Shown here: one piece after another, positions 9,046 through 16,957 of the stretch
How positions within the stretch are numbered: the stretch's first letter is position 1
How the letters are laid out: the number at the start of each line of letters is the position of its first letter
Source: Planctomycetaceae bacterium
GTDB lineage: Bacteria > Planctomycetota > Planctomycetia > Pirellulales > Lacipirellulaceae
Reading direction: 5' to 3'
NCBI GenBank assembly: GCA_002702655.1
Contig: PABB01000033.1
Location: forward strand, 1-64,000
Length of the DNA: 64,000 nt
The notes under the pieces: model-generated
Database searches by the model: none
Seen by the model: the letters and a program-made list of their open reading frames with translations, nothing else
Told to the model about the DNA's origin: nothing
Translations under genes and position numbers: made by a program

Positions 9046-9063
9046 CCCGCAACTGCGGGCGCG
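9046..9063. promoter_or_regulatory. Hairpin before the Tyr/Pro-rich exported gene
   Basis: CGCCCGCAACTGCGGGCG forms a 7-8 bp stem with a very small loop, 36 bp before the start codon at 9099. It has no T-tract, so it is unlikely to be a complete intrinsic terminator. It may simply be spacer structure. Confidence 0.35.
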
Positions 9064-9098
9064 CTGCGTTTTGCGTTCGAGTTGAGAGAGGACAAGTG

Positions 9099-9392
9099 AT
9101 GAATCTGACGACCATTTTGCGCGGGATCGCGTGTGCGGGCGTTGTGGCTCTGGCGGCCGGTGCGGCCAACGAGGCTGCGGCTCACGGACGGTATGTTTCG
9201 TACTATCGGCCGGCGGTGGCTTACTACGCCCCGGCGCCGGCCTACGTGGCGCCCGCCCCCGTGGTCGCATACTACCCCCCGCCGGCCGTCGTCTACGAAC
9301 CGGCCGTCCGCGTGCGCTCCCGCTACCGTCCCATCCTGGGCGGCACGGTCACCCGCGTCCGGTCCGGCTACGTGCCGGTGTACTACCCCTGA
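9099..9392 (+). CDS. Small exported Tyr/Pro/Ala-rich protein
   Basis: Ninety-seven residues. A signal peptide (cleavage after ANEAAA, near 28) is followed by a low-complexity region of YYRPAVAYYAPAPAYVAP type and an Arg-rich end with YRPILGG. No family function is recognised. Such Tyr/Pro-rich small proteins are frequent in planctomycete envelopes and may be structural. ATG 9099 has a GAGAGG site at 9085-9090; an immediately preceding GTG at 9096 is the alternative. Confidence 0.72.
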   Translation: MNLTTILRGIACAGVVALAAGAANEAAAHGRYVSYYRPAVAYYAPAPAYVAPAPVVAYYPPPAVVYEPAVRVRSRYRPILGGTVTRVRSGYVPVYYP

Positions 9393-9397
9393 CGGGG

Positions 9398-9490
9398 AAG
9401 TGATCGGCGACCAGTTACCAGTTACCGGTGCGTGCCGAGGCCGGCACTCGGTTTGGCCGGTCACTGGTCACAGGTAACTGGTAACCCACT
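9398..9490. repeat. Dispersed inverted repeat, GGTAACTGGTAACC family
   Basis: Left-arm words GATCGGCGACCAGTTACCAG (9402-9421) face right-arm words CACTGGTCACAGGTAACTGG (9463-9482). The same words recur at 16775-16945 and 35142-35242. In all three cases the element ends just before the start codon of a signalling or redox gene. Confidence 0.75.
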
Positions 9491-9532
9491 CCCCTCGCAT
9501 TCGTCGCCCTGCAGCGACGGCCATTGCACTCC

Positions 9533-12280
9533 ATGGCCGAACTGAAGACGTTTCTCTTCACCGATATCTGCGGCTCCGTTCGCCTGAAGGGCGCCATGAC
9601 GGGGCGGGACGTGTCGGAGCGAGACAGAGCGTTCATCGACACGGTCCTCCGGCCGCATCGTGAGCATATTCAGCGAAATCTGGCCGATCGCGGCGGGCGC
9701 GTCGTCTCGACTGCCGGCGACGGCCATTTCCTGGTCTTCGCCACCACCATCGATGCCGCGCTGTGGGCGGTCGACGTGCAGCGCATCCACCGCGACGATC
9801 CCATCGAGCTGCCCTCGGGCGAGCAGGTCGAAGTGCGGATCAGCATCCACGTGGGCGTCCCCCAGATTGACCCGAGCGACGCCACCAACTTCATCGGCAA
9901 GAACGTCGACTACGCGGCTCGACTGAACGACTACGCAACGGGCGGGCAGATCCTGGTCAGCCGCAGCGTGATGGCCATCCTGGACGACGTCGACTTGGAC
10001 GGCGTCGATCTGCACTTGCACGGGGATTATCAGCTCAAAGGGATCAAAACGGTCCCCGTGTACGAGTTGCTGTACGACGGCTCGAAGCCCCGCCCGCTGC
10101 GCGAGCGGCCCAAAAGCGGCCCCGAGCGCGAGCGGCAATCGATCCACACGATGCCCGTCGAGGGACTCTCCCCAACAACGCCCGGCGGCGGCGTGGGACT
10201 GTTGTCCAAGCTGCAGCGCGTCGGCAATTACGAACTGGAAGAGCTGCTCGGCTCGGGCGGCATGGGCGACGTGTACCGCGCCCGCCACACGCAGTTCGAT
10301 CGCACCCGCGCGGTGAAGGTCATCAAGCCGCAGTTTTTGGGCGAGGGGCACGAGGACATCGTCCGCCGCTTCTACAACGAGATCAAAGCGGTCGGCAAGC
10401 TCGAGCACAAGAACATCGTCGTGGCGATCGATTCGTCCGCCCCCAGCGACCTGGTGCACTACCTGGTCATGGAATACATCGACGGGGTGGGCCTGGATCA
10501 GCTCGTGGCGATGCACGGGCCGCTCTCCGTGCCCGACGCCTGCGAGACGATTCGCCAGGCCGCCCGCGGCCTGCAATACATCCATCGCAACGGCATGGTG
10601 CATCGCGACATCAAGCCGTCGAACCTGATGCTGTCGGTCATCGACAACGACCAGGTGCACAGTGACTCGTCGGTCATGGAGGGCGCCGAGCGGCAGCGAG
10701 GCGTGGTGAAGATCCTCGACCTGGGGCTCGCGCTGCTGGCCCAGGACGGGCAGGACCGGCTCACCCGGTACGAAAACCGCGCCATGGGCACCGGCATGTA
10801 CATGTCGCCCGAACAGTGGAAGACGACCAGCGTCGACATCCGGGCCGATATCTACAGTTTAGGGTGTTCGCTGTACCACCTGCTCGCCGGGCATCCGCCG
10901 TTCGCCGACTCGGAGCTGCGCCCGGAGAAAGCCCACGAGAAATCAGCCATCCCGCCGATTCGGGCGACCAGCCTGCCGCGCAAGCTGTGGGACGTGATCC
11001 GCAAGATGATGGCCAAGCGGCCCGAGGACCGTTACGCCGAGCCGGATGAAGTGGCCGCGGCGCTGTTGCCGTTCTGCGAGGGGCACAATCTGCCGGCGTT
11101 GTTCCACGAGTTCGAGGACTACGACGGCGACTACGAATCCCGCACCCCGACCGACCCGGCCGCGTCGTCCCGCGCCGAAACGTGGCGCAGTCGATGGTCG
11201 ACCGGCAGCACGCTGCTGCCCACCCGCCGCTGGCTGCTGGGCACCGGCGTGCCGATCCTGATGGCGCTGGGGTTCGCCGGCGGGGCGCTGTGGCTGTTGG
11301 ACAAGAGCCGCGAGGAAGCACTCGCGCGCGCTGAGGCGGATGCGCGCCAGCAATTGCCGGCAACGGCAAAAACGGCGGCCCACGCCAATTTGCCCAAAGC
11401 GATTTCCGAGCGGTTCGACCTGCTCACTAGGTCGGCTGCCGATCCACAGTTGCAGGGCATCGTCGCTCGGATTAACGCCACTCGGCGCGACGACGCCGAC
11501 AAAGAAACTGAGGAGGATCGCCAGCAGCGCGCCGAGGCAGTCAAGGATTTGGAGGCGTGGATCAAAGATTTCGGATTCAGAAACCAGGACGCTGTCCAGG
11601 CTGATAGCCTATTCGTCAACGACGTACAGGGCTATCAGGTCTCCCGATTCCCCAAGAGCGACAGCATTGGCAAGAACTATCGGGATCGCGATTACTTTCA
11701 CGGAAAGGGACGCAATTTGACTGATCCAGCCGAGATCGCCGCCGCGAAACCGATCTCGGATCCGCGTGTGTCAGCCGTCTATCGCAGCACCACGACGAAC
11801 AATCTGAAGGTGGCGTTTTCCGTACCAATTCTTGCCGAGGGCTCTGCTGACGATGACGCGATCGGCGTACTGGCGATGTCCCTGAATGTCGCCCAATTCC
11901 AGGTGCTCGAGGAGGGGTTCACGGGCTCCGCAGAGATCGTGCTAATCGACTTGCGGCGCGATTCGGCGGATGAGGATACCGCCGAAGCGAGCGAGGGCGG
12001 GTTGATTCTGCATCACCCGCGCCAAACGACGGGCAAGCGAGCGCGATTGGCGGACACATGGCGTGACGCAATTCGGGCGACTCATCCGCTCGAGCCGGGT
12101 TTTAGGAGCGAAGACCACTTCCTCGTGGGCTACGAAGACCCGCTGGCCGAGCCCCAGGGACAGAAGTATTGGGCCGCATTCGAGCCGGTGCGATTCACGT
12201 ATCACAACGCCGCGACCGGCGAAGACCAAGAAATGGCGCCCGGTTGGGTCGTGCTCGCCCAGAAGCCGATCCCCGAATGA
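9533..12280 (+). CDS. Class III cyclase-like / Ser-Thr kinase / membrane sensor fusion protein
   Basis: A 915-residue fusion. Residues 1-185 form a class III nucleotide cyclase homology domain with FTDICGS and STAGDGHFLVF (both metal Asp kept) and NVDYAARL. The Lys usual before the second Asp is Ser, and the usual Asn of VNxAAR is Asp, so substrate or activity is uncertain. About residues 230-505 are a Hanks-type kinase: GSGGMGDVYRA loop, AVKVIK Lys, HRDIKPSN catalytic loop, DLG in place of DFG, SPEQW. A membrane segment follows near 572-594 (VPILMALGFAGGALWLL). The remainder is a Cache-like sensor with GKNYRDRDYFHGKG. The likely topology is cytoplasmic enzymes with an external C-terminal sensor. 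Start at MAELKTF; ATG 9524 is possible. Confidence 0.88.
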   Translation: MAELKTFLFTDICGSVRLKGAMTGRDVSERDRAFIDTVLRPHREHIQRNLADRGGRVVSTAGDGHFLVFATTIDAALWAVDVQRIHRDDPIELPSGEQVEVRISIHVGVPQIDPSDATNFIGKNVDYAARLNDYATGGQILVSRSVMAILDDVDLDGVDLHLHGDYQLKGIKTVPVYELLYDGSKPRPLRERPKSGPERERQSIHTMPVEGLSPTTPGGGVGLLSKLQRVGNYELEELLGSGGMGDVYRARHTQFDRTRAVKVIKPQFLGEGHEDIVRRFYNEIKAVGKLEHKNIVVAIDSSAPSDLVHYLVMEYIDGVGLDQLVAMHGPLSVPDACETIRQAARGLQYIHRNGMVHRDIKPSNLMLSVIDNDQVHSDSSVMEGAERQRGVVKILDLGLALLAQDGQDRLTRYENRAMGTGMYMSPEQWKTTSVDIRADIYSLGCSLYHLLAGHPPFADSELRPEKAHEKSAIPPIRATSLPRKLWDVIRKMMAKRPEDRYAEPDEVAAALLPFCEGHNLPALFHEFEDYDGDYESRTPTDPAASSRAETWRSRWSTGSTLLPTRRWLLGTGVPILMALGFAGGALWLLDKSREEALARAEADARQQLPATAKTAAHANLPKAISERFDLLTRSAADPQLQGIVARINATRRDDADKETEEDRQQRAEAVKDLEAWIKDFGFRNQDAVQADSLFVNDVQGYQVSRFPKSDSIGKNYRDRDYFHGKGRNLTDPAEIAAAKPISDPRVSAVYRSTTTNNLKVAFSVPILAEGSADDDAIGVLAMSLNVAQFQVLEEGFTGSAEIVLIDLRRDSADEDTAEASEGGLILHHPRQTTGKRARLADTWRDAIRATHPLEPGFRSEDHFLVGYEDPLAEPQGQKYWAAFEPVRFTYHNAATGEDQEMAPGWVVLAQKPIPE

Positions 12281-12285
12281 CGCCA

Positions 12286-12443
12286 CAAAGCCGCGACCGG
12301 TGGTCGCGGACTGCGTTCCCTGCGACGTACAAATGTCGCGATCTTCGCCGGCGTCGCCCGGTGATTGGTCCGTTGCGAGGTCGCGGCCCAGCATTTCTCC
12401 TTGATGCCATGCCGATTCCGCGACCAGCGGTCGCGGCTTTGTG
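12286..12443. repeat. Paired CCGCGACCnnnGGTCGCGG palindromes, inverted
   Basis: CAAAGCCGCGACC-GGT-GGTCGCGGA at 12286-12310 and TCCGCGACC-AGC-GGTCGCGGCTTTGTG at 12417-12443 are in opposite orientation, so both ends read inward from CAAAG. The pair spans the spacer between the convergent fusion-kinase and transporter genes. The same paired design is seen at 19908-20004 and 45901-45993. Confidence 0.8.
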
Positions 12444-12469
12444 GGGCGTTGCGACCGATGAACGCACGG

Positions 12470-13534
12470 TCAATCGGGCTCGGCGTGCTCCATCCGCCAA
12501 TCGACGATCGCGGCCACCACGTGCTGCAGCAGCGTGGCCATCATGATCACTAGGATCACTCGCGGCGATTCGGCCAGCACCTCGCCGGCCAGGACCAGCG
12601 CCAGGCCCGTGTGCTTCATGCTCAGCCCGTACAGCAGGGCGGCCCGCGTCGGGCGCTTCAGGCGGAACGCCTTGGCCAGCGCCGCGGCGACGACGATTCC
12701 CAGCACGCTCACCGCCGCGGCAATCAGTACGGCCGATAACAGCGCCGTCCAACTCTCCTCGGTCCACGCCTTGCGCGCCGCCAGCGACGCGTTGGCGTAA
12801 TTCAGCAGCAGAATGTCGGACAGCGTGATCAGCCGAATGATCGGCTTGAGGCTCACGACCCGCTCGCGCCCCAGCAGCCACGCCGTGGCGCCCCCCAACG
12901 CCGAGGGGACAATCACCCAGGCGATGAACTTGGCGCCGGAGAACTGCGTGACCAGGCGTTCGATCTTGGCCGTGTCGCTTTCCTGCAGGGCCAGCCCCAT
13001 CAGCTTGAGCATCTGCGGCGTCGCCAGCGGCGACAGAAAGATCGACAGCACGATCAGCGCCAAGCACAGCGCCACGTTGCCGCCGGAGTTTTGCGTCCAG
13101 CCGGCCGACGAGTTCGCCACCGGCATGGCCGCGACCATCGCTAGCCCGACCAGCATGCCGGCGCTGGCGTCGTGCTCGAACACCGCCGGCAGCAGAGTTC
13201 CCAGCAGCGCCACGACGATCGCCGGCGCCAGCCACCCGGCCAGCAGCGCCACCAGCACCAGCGAGGGCCGATTGACCACCTCGCCCACCTGCGACCAGTC
13301 GATCGTCACCGCCGCGCAAAACAGCAGCAGCGCGACCATTGCCAGCGGTGCGTGAATCTCAGGCCCGGGAAGAAAGCTGATCGGGTACTCGCGAATCGCC
13401 GAGCCGGGCCCCGGCGCCACGCCGGCCAGCACGTACACGCCCATCAGAATGGGCAGAAAGTAGTGGTGCAGCAACTGCCCCCAGCGAGCCAGCGGCGTGG
13501 CGCTGGAAGCGGAGTTGTTCGAGTGAGACGACAT
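12470..13534 (-). CDS. Bile acid:sodium symporter (BASS) family transporter
   Basis: A 354-residue integral membrane protein with about nine to ten hydrophobic segments. It begins LLHHYFLPILMGVYVLAGV and contains the conserved polar kink segment AAMPVANSSAGWTQNSGGN near 140, characteristic of BASS/SBF-like carriers. Such carriers move organic anions with sodium; the substrate cannot be told from sequence. It is convergent with the cyclase-kinase gene across a repeat pair. ATG 13534 was chosen as the only start that leaves a short hydrophilic leader before the first helix. Confidence 0.85.
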   Translation of the reverse strand: MSSHSNNSASSATPLARWGQLLHHYFLPILMGVYVLAGVAPGPGSAIREYPISFLPGPEIHAPLAMVALLLFCAAVTIDWSQVGEVVNRPSLVLVALLAGWLAPAIVVALLGTLLPAVFEHDASAGMLVGLAMVAAMPVANSSAGWTQNSGGNVALCLALIVLSIFLSPLATPQMLKLMGLALQESDTAKIERLVTQFSGAKFIAWVIVPSALGGATAWLLGRERVVSLKPIIRLITLSDILLLNYANASLAARKAWTEESWTALLSAVLIAAAVSVLGIVVAAALAKAFRLKRPTRAALLYGLSMKHTGLALVLAGEVLAESPRVILVIMMATLLQHVVAAIVDWRMEHAEPD

Positions 13535-13642
13535 GCAATCGGGCGGGCGCCAAGGGGCGTGGGGGCTGGCGGGCAGAGTTCAGAATAGCACACGCCGCCG
13601 CGGTTTTCAGGGGCAGTGGGGATCGGTTCGCCCCGGGGCGGG

Positions 13643-14473
13643 TCAAACGCCCAGCTGCGACTTCAGGTCTTCCAGCTCGCTCCGCAGCGCCCCGGTCGTG
13701 GTCTCAAACTCCTCGCGCAAGTCGGCCAGTTCCCCGCGCAAGGCGGCGATCGTGTCCGCCAGCGCGTTGTCGACTGCCGCCGGGGCAGGGGGGGCCGCGG
13801 CCGCTGGCGGGGCAGCTGGCGTCGGCGCCGGCGCGGGCGTGACGGGCTGGGACGTCGCGGGGGTGGCCGGCGTCGACGGGGCCGCGGCAGGCGCTGGGCC
13901 GCCATGGCCGCAGGCGGGGTCCGTGTAGCCGCCATGTTCGGTGCGAAGCTTGGCGATCTCTTGCTGCTGGTACAAGTTGTGCGTCACCACGCATCCCCGC
14001 CCGGGCGGCGTCAGGTACGTCAGCAGTCCCTTGTCGTGCAGACTGTCGACCACCGGTTGCAGCGCGCGTTGATCGGGAATCGGTTCCATCCGCGCCGCGC
14101 GGGCGCGCAGCTCGCCCAGCGTCTGCGCGCCGCGCAGCAGCAGCTCGCCCATCACGGCCAGCTCGACTTTGTCGACGCCCAGCCAGTCGTACATCAAGTG
14201 GCGATACTTCTCGGCCCGGCTGTCGCTCTGCACGCGCGCGATCGCGTGCGACTGGGCCAGCGCTTCGGCCGCGTCGCTGATCTGCTCCTCGTCCAGTTCC
14301 ATCTGGGGGAAGCGGTTGCTCTTTTGGTTGGCGCCGTTCTTCAGCGAATTGAGCGTCAGCGGATAAGCGTCGGGCGTGGTCTTGGCCTTCTCGATCAACA
14401 CGCCGGCGACGCGGCGTTCGATTCGCTCCAGCGGGCGCCACTTCTGAGCGGGGGCCTCGGCGGCATCGGACAT
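13643..14473 (-). CDS. DUF480 (YceH-like) family protein
   Basis: Residues 1-175 match the YceH/DUF480 family: LERRVAGVLIEK-like start (IERRVAGVLIEKAKTTPDAY), YPLTLNSL, ACNQKSNR-like GANQKSNRFP, and VMGELLLRGAQTLGELRARA. These form paired winged-helix domains of unproven function. A Pro/Ala linker (about 195-240) then leads to a C-terminal coiled coil, TIAALRGELADLREEFE, up to LKSQLGV. The typical YceH ends near residue 215, so this version is extended. It is divergent from the gene at 14693 and upstream of the transporter gene on the same strand. Confidence 0.88.
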   Translation of the reverse strand: MSDAAEAPAQKWRPLERIERRVAGVLIEKAKTTPDAYPLTLNSLKNGANQKSNRFPQMELDEEQISDAAEALAQSHAIARVQSDSRAEKYRHLMYDWLGVDKVELAVMGELLLRGAQTLGELRARAARMEPIPDQRALQPVVDSLHDKGLLTYLTPPGRGCVVTHNLYQQQEIAKLRTEHGGYTDPACGHGGPAPAAAPSTPATPATSQPVTPAPAPTPAAPPAAAAPPAPAAVDNALADTIAALRGELADLREEFETTTGALRSELEDLKSQLGV

Positions 14474-14692
14474 GATTGGGTTCCGGGAAAAAGTGTGGCG
14501 TAGGCCGCCGTCAGGTGCGGTCGCGGTGCGGAAACCGCCAATGTACCCCGCGGCCGCCGCGCCGACGAGCCGTTACACGCCCGTTGCGCGGCAGGGCCGA
14601 TGCGGCTCGTAGAATCCACTGCAGACGCCGCTGCCAACGGGCGAGCCGCGTGAGTTGCCGTTTTCTTATCCGCTCTTGAGGAGGTTGTTGTG

Positions 14693-15973
14693 ATGGCCAA
14701 CTGGACACGGATTGGACTGACGCTGGGCGCCGTCGCGAGTGCAGCAAGCGTGGTCGCCATCGCCTGGGCGTGCGGCGGGTACGGCGACTTCGATCTGGCA
14801 GATCGCGCGGACGAGCTCCGCGCCGCCGGCCCAGACGGCCTACAAACCGCACTGGCCGCCTACGACGCGGCGAGTGACGAGGAGCACCGGGCCGAGTTGG
14901 CGGCGATCGTCGATCTTGTCGCCCAGCAGCGGGGCGCCGTCGTCTCGCGGCTCTACTGGTACACCGATCTGGACGCCGCCCAAAAGGCCGCGGCCGCGGC
15001 GGGCAAGCCAATCCTCAGCCTGCGGTTGCTCGGCCGCCTGACCGACGAGTACAGCTGCGCCAACAGCCGCTTCTTCCGCACGGCGCTCTACTCCAACCGC
15101 GAAGTCAGCGCCTATCTGCGCGACCACTTCGTGCTGCATTGGAAGACCGTGCGACCCGTACCGCGGATCACCATCGATTTCGGCGACGGTCGCCAACTGG
15201 ACCGCACCGTCACCGGCAACAGCGTGCACTACATTCTGGACAGCAACGGCACGCCGCTCGACGCGTTGCCGGGGATGTACGGGCCGGACGCATTTCTGGC
15301 GTGGCTCGAGCGCGGTTTCGACCAACTGGGGCTGTCGCCGCTGACGGCGTGCTACGACCCGGAACGTTTGATTAAATACCACCAGCAACGCCTGGCCGCG
15401 ATTGACGAGCAATTCGCGGGCGATACGGCCGCGGCGGGCGTCGCGGCGTTGGCGCTTGCCGAACCGGAATTCCAACGCGTGCCGACCGCTGCCGCCGCGG
15501 CGCGACGGGCTTTCTCCAAGACGGCCGTTGAGGCGCCGCTGGTTGCGGTCACGACGGGCGACCGCGTCGAAGACCGACTTTCCGACGACCAATGGCAAGC
15601 CATCGCCGCCCTGCATGGCGAAGAGGCGCAGCTCGACGAATCGAGCCGCGCGGTGATCCGCCGCGAATTGCCCGACGCCGTCGCGGCCGGCGCCCGCGCG
15701 GGGACGAAACGGGTTGTCGAGGACCCGCTGCTGCGGATCGTGCAGAGCTTCGAAAGCTCGATCGCGCTGGACACGGTCAAGAACGAATACCTGCTACATC
15801 GGCAGATTCACCAATGGTTCGTCGCGGGCGACGTGCCGGCTGACCTGGATGTCCTGAACGAGCGTGTGTACGCCGAGCTATTCCTGACCCCGTCCGACGA
15901 CCCGTGGCTGGGGCTGGCGCCCGCGGATGCGTACACGGCGCTCGACGGCGGCGGGCTGACCCTCCAGCAGTGA
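14693..15973 (+). CDS. Exported protein with a thioredoxin-like region
   Basis: A 426-residue protein with an N-terminal signal sequence (GAVASAASVVAIAWACGG). The segment AAGKPILSLRLLGRLTDE, then CANSRFFRTALYSN and LRDHFVLHW (about 100-150), resembles the thioredoxin-fold DUF255-type pattern in which a lone Cys sits where a CxxC would be. No complete redox CxxC is present. The C-terminal half is helical and unrecognised. The function is unknown. AGGAGG at 14680-14685 is a strong ribosome-binding site for ATG 14693. Confidence 0.78.
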   Translation: MANWTRIGLTLGAVASAASVVAIAWACGGYGDFDLADRADELRAAGPDGLQTALAAYDAASDEEHRAELAAIVDLVAQQRGAVVSRLYWYTDLDAAQKAAAAAGKPILSLRLLGRLTDEYSCANSRFFRTALYSNREVSAYLRDHFVLHWKTVRPVPRITIDFGDGRQLDRTVTGNSVHYILDSNGTPLDALPGMYGPDAFLAWLERGFDQLGLSPLTACYDPERLIKYHQQRLAAIDEQFAGDTAAAGVAALALAEPEFQRVPTAAAAARRAFSKTAVEAPLVAVTTGDRVEDRLSDDQWQAIAALHGEEAQLDESSRAVIRRELPDAVAAGARAGTKRVVEDPLLRIVQSFESSIALDTVKNEYLLHRQIHQWFVAGDVPADLDVLNERVYAELFLTPSDDPWLGLAPADAYTALDGGGLTLQQ

Positions 15974-16077
15974 CCCAAACCGCGGTTGATCACGTACAAT
16001 AAGAGGCGGAGCGAGCCGCGATCAGGTTTGGTCGCGGCTTGCTACACACTGCCATCAAAACACAATCACCCACCGCC

Positions 16078-16770
16078 GTGGCCTCGCCCGTGTCGCAGCG
16101 CACCGTGCTGACCATCGAAGACGATGCGGCGATTCGTCGCGGGATCGTCGATGCGCTCGCGTTCGCCGGCTACGAGGTGATCGAAGCGGCCGACGGCGCC
16201 GCCGGGTGCGCCGCGGCGGTCCGCCGATCCGTCGACCTGGTGCTGCTGGATATGGTGCTGCCTGGGCTCACCGGTCTGGAAATACTCCGCGAGGTCCGCA
16301 ACGCGCGGCCGACGCTGCCGGTGATCATCCTCAGCGCGCGAGGCGAGGAGCAGGATCGCGTCGCCGGGTTGCGATTGGGCGCCGACGACTATGTGGTCAA
16401 GCCGTTCAGCGTGAACGAACTGCTGGCGCGGGTCGAGGCCGTGCTACGTCGCTCGCCGGGTCGGCCGCGCGATCTGGAGGAGTTGCCATTGGCCGCGGGG
16501 CGGGTCGACTTTGCCCGTTGCGAAGTGGCGTTCGACGACGGCGGTCGCACCGAACTGACCGAGCGCGAGGTGACGCTGCTGCGCTACCTGGCCTGCCATG
16601 CGGGCCGCGCCGTGCCGCGCGAAGAGCTGCTGGAAAACGTCTGGCAGATCGACGCCCGCGGCGTCAACACCCGCACCATCGACATGCATGTCGCCCGCCT
16701 GCGCGAAAAACTCCGCGACGACGGCGCGGTCGTCACCGTGCGGGGACGAGGATATATGTTGCGGGGGTGA
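16078..16770 (+). CDS. OmpR/PhoB-family response regulator
   Basis: A 230-residue two-component regulator. The receiver domain has the acidic pair IEDD, the phospho-acceptor Asp in DLVLLDMVLPG and the conserved Lys in VVKPF. The winged-helix output domain reads ELTEREVTLLRYLACHAGRA, then TRTIDMHVARLREKLR and VRGRGYML. It binds DNA once phosphorylated, presumably by the kinase encoded next. GTG 16078 (VASPVSQRTVL) fits the family's short N-terminus; a TTG at 16039 would add 13 unsupported residues. Confidence 0.93.
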   Translation: MASPVSQRTVLTIEDDAAIRRGIVDALAFAGYEVIEAADGAAGCAAAVRRSVDLVLLDMVLPGLTGLEILREVRNARPTLPVIILSARGEEQDRVAGLRLGADDYVVKPFSVNELLARVEAVLRRSPGRPRDLEELPLAAGRVDFARCEVAFDDGGRTELTEREVTLLRYLACHAGRAVPREELLENVWQIDARGVNTRTIDMHVARLREKLRDDGAVVTVRGRGYMLRG

Positions 16771-16774
16771 TCAG

Positions 16775-16945
16775 AAGGTCGTTACCAGTGACCCGTGATC
16801 GGTGACCAGTCGTCGTCGCTGCATCACCTGAAACTGGTAGCCGATCACCGATAACTCCCACCAGTTGCCATTCACCAGTGATCGGTGAACAGTGGTCTTC
16901 ACTGCATCACCGGTAACTGGTAACCGATCACTGGTCACTCACTCC
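16775..16945. repeat. Long copy of the GGTAACTGGTAACC inverted-repeat family
   Basis: The segment contains several alternating copies of ACCAGTGATCGGTGA-type words and their complements (GGTAACTGGTAACCGATCAC at 16912-16931). It can fold into several nested hairpins. It fills the gap between the response regulator and histidine kinase genes, ending 12 bp before the kinase ATG, so it forms most of the kinase leader. Confidence 0.8.
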
Positions 16946-16957
16946 AATCCCCCCGCC

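Noticed and set aside
9398-9490. Repetitive region considered as a CRISPR array
   Set aside because: Units are not evenly spaced, have no unique spacers of constant length, and no cas gene is present. The same holds for the other repeat clusters.
16039-16077. Upstream TTG start for the response regulator
   Set aside because: It adds 13 residues absent from the family and lacks a ribosome-binding site; GTG 16078 is preferred.
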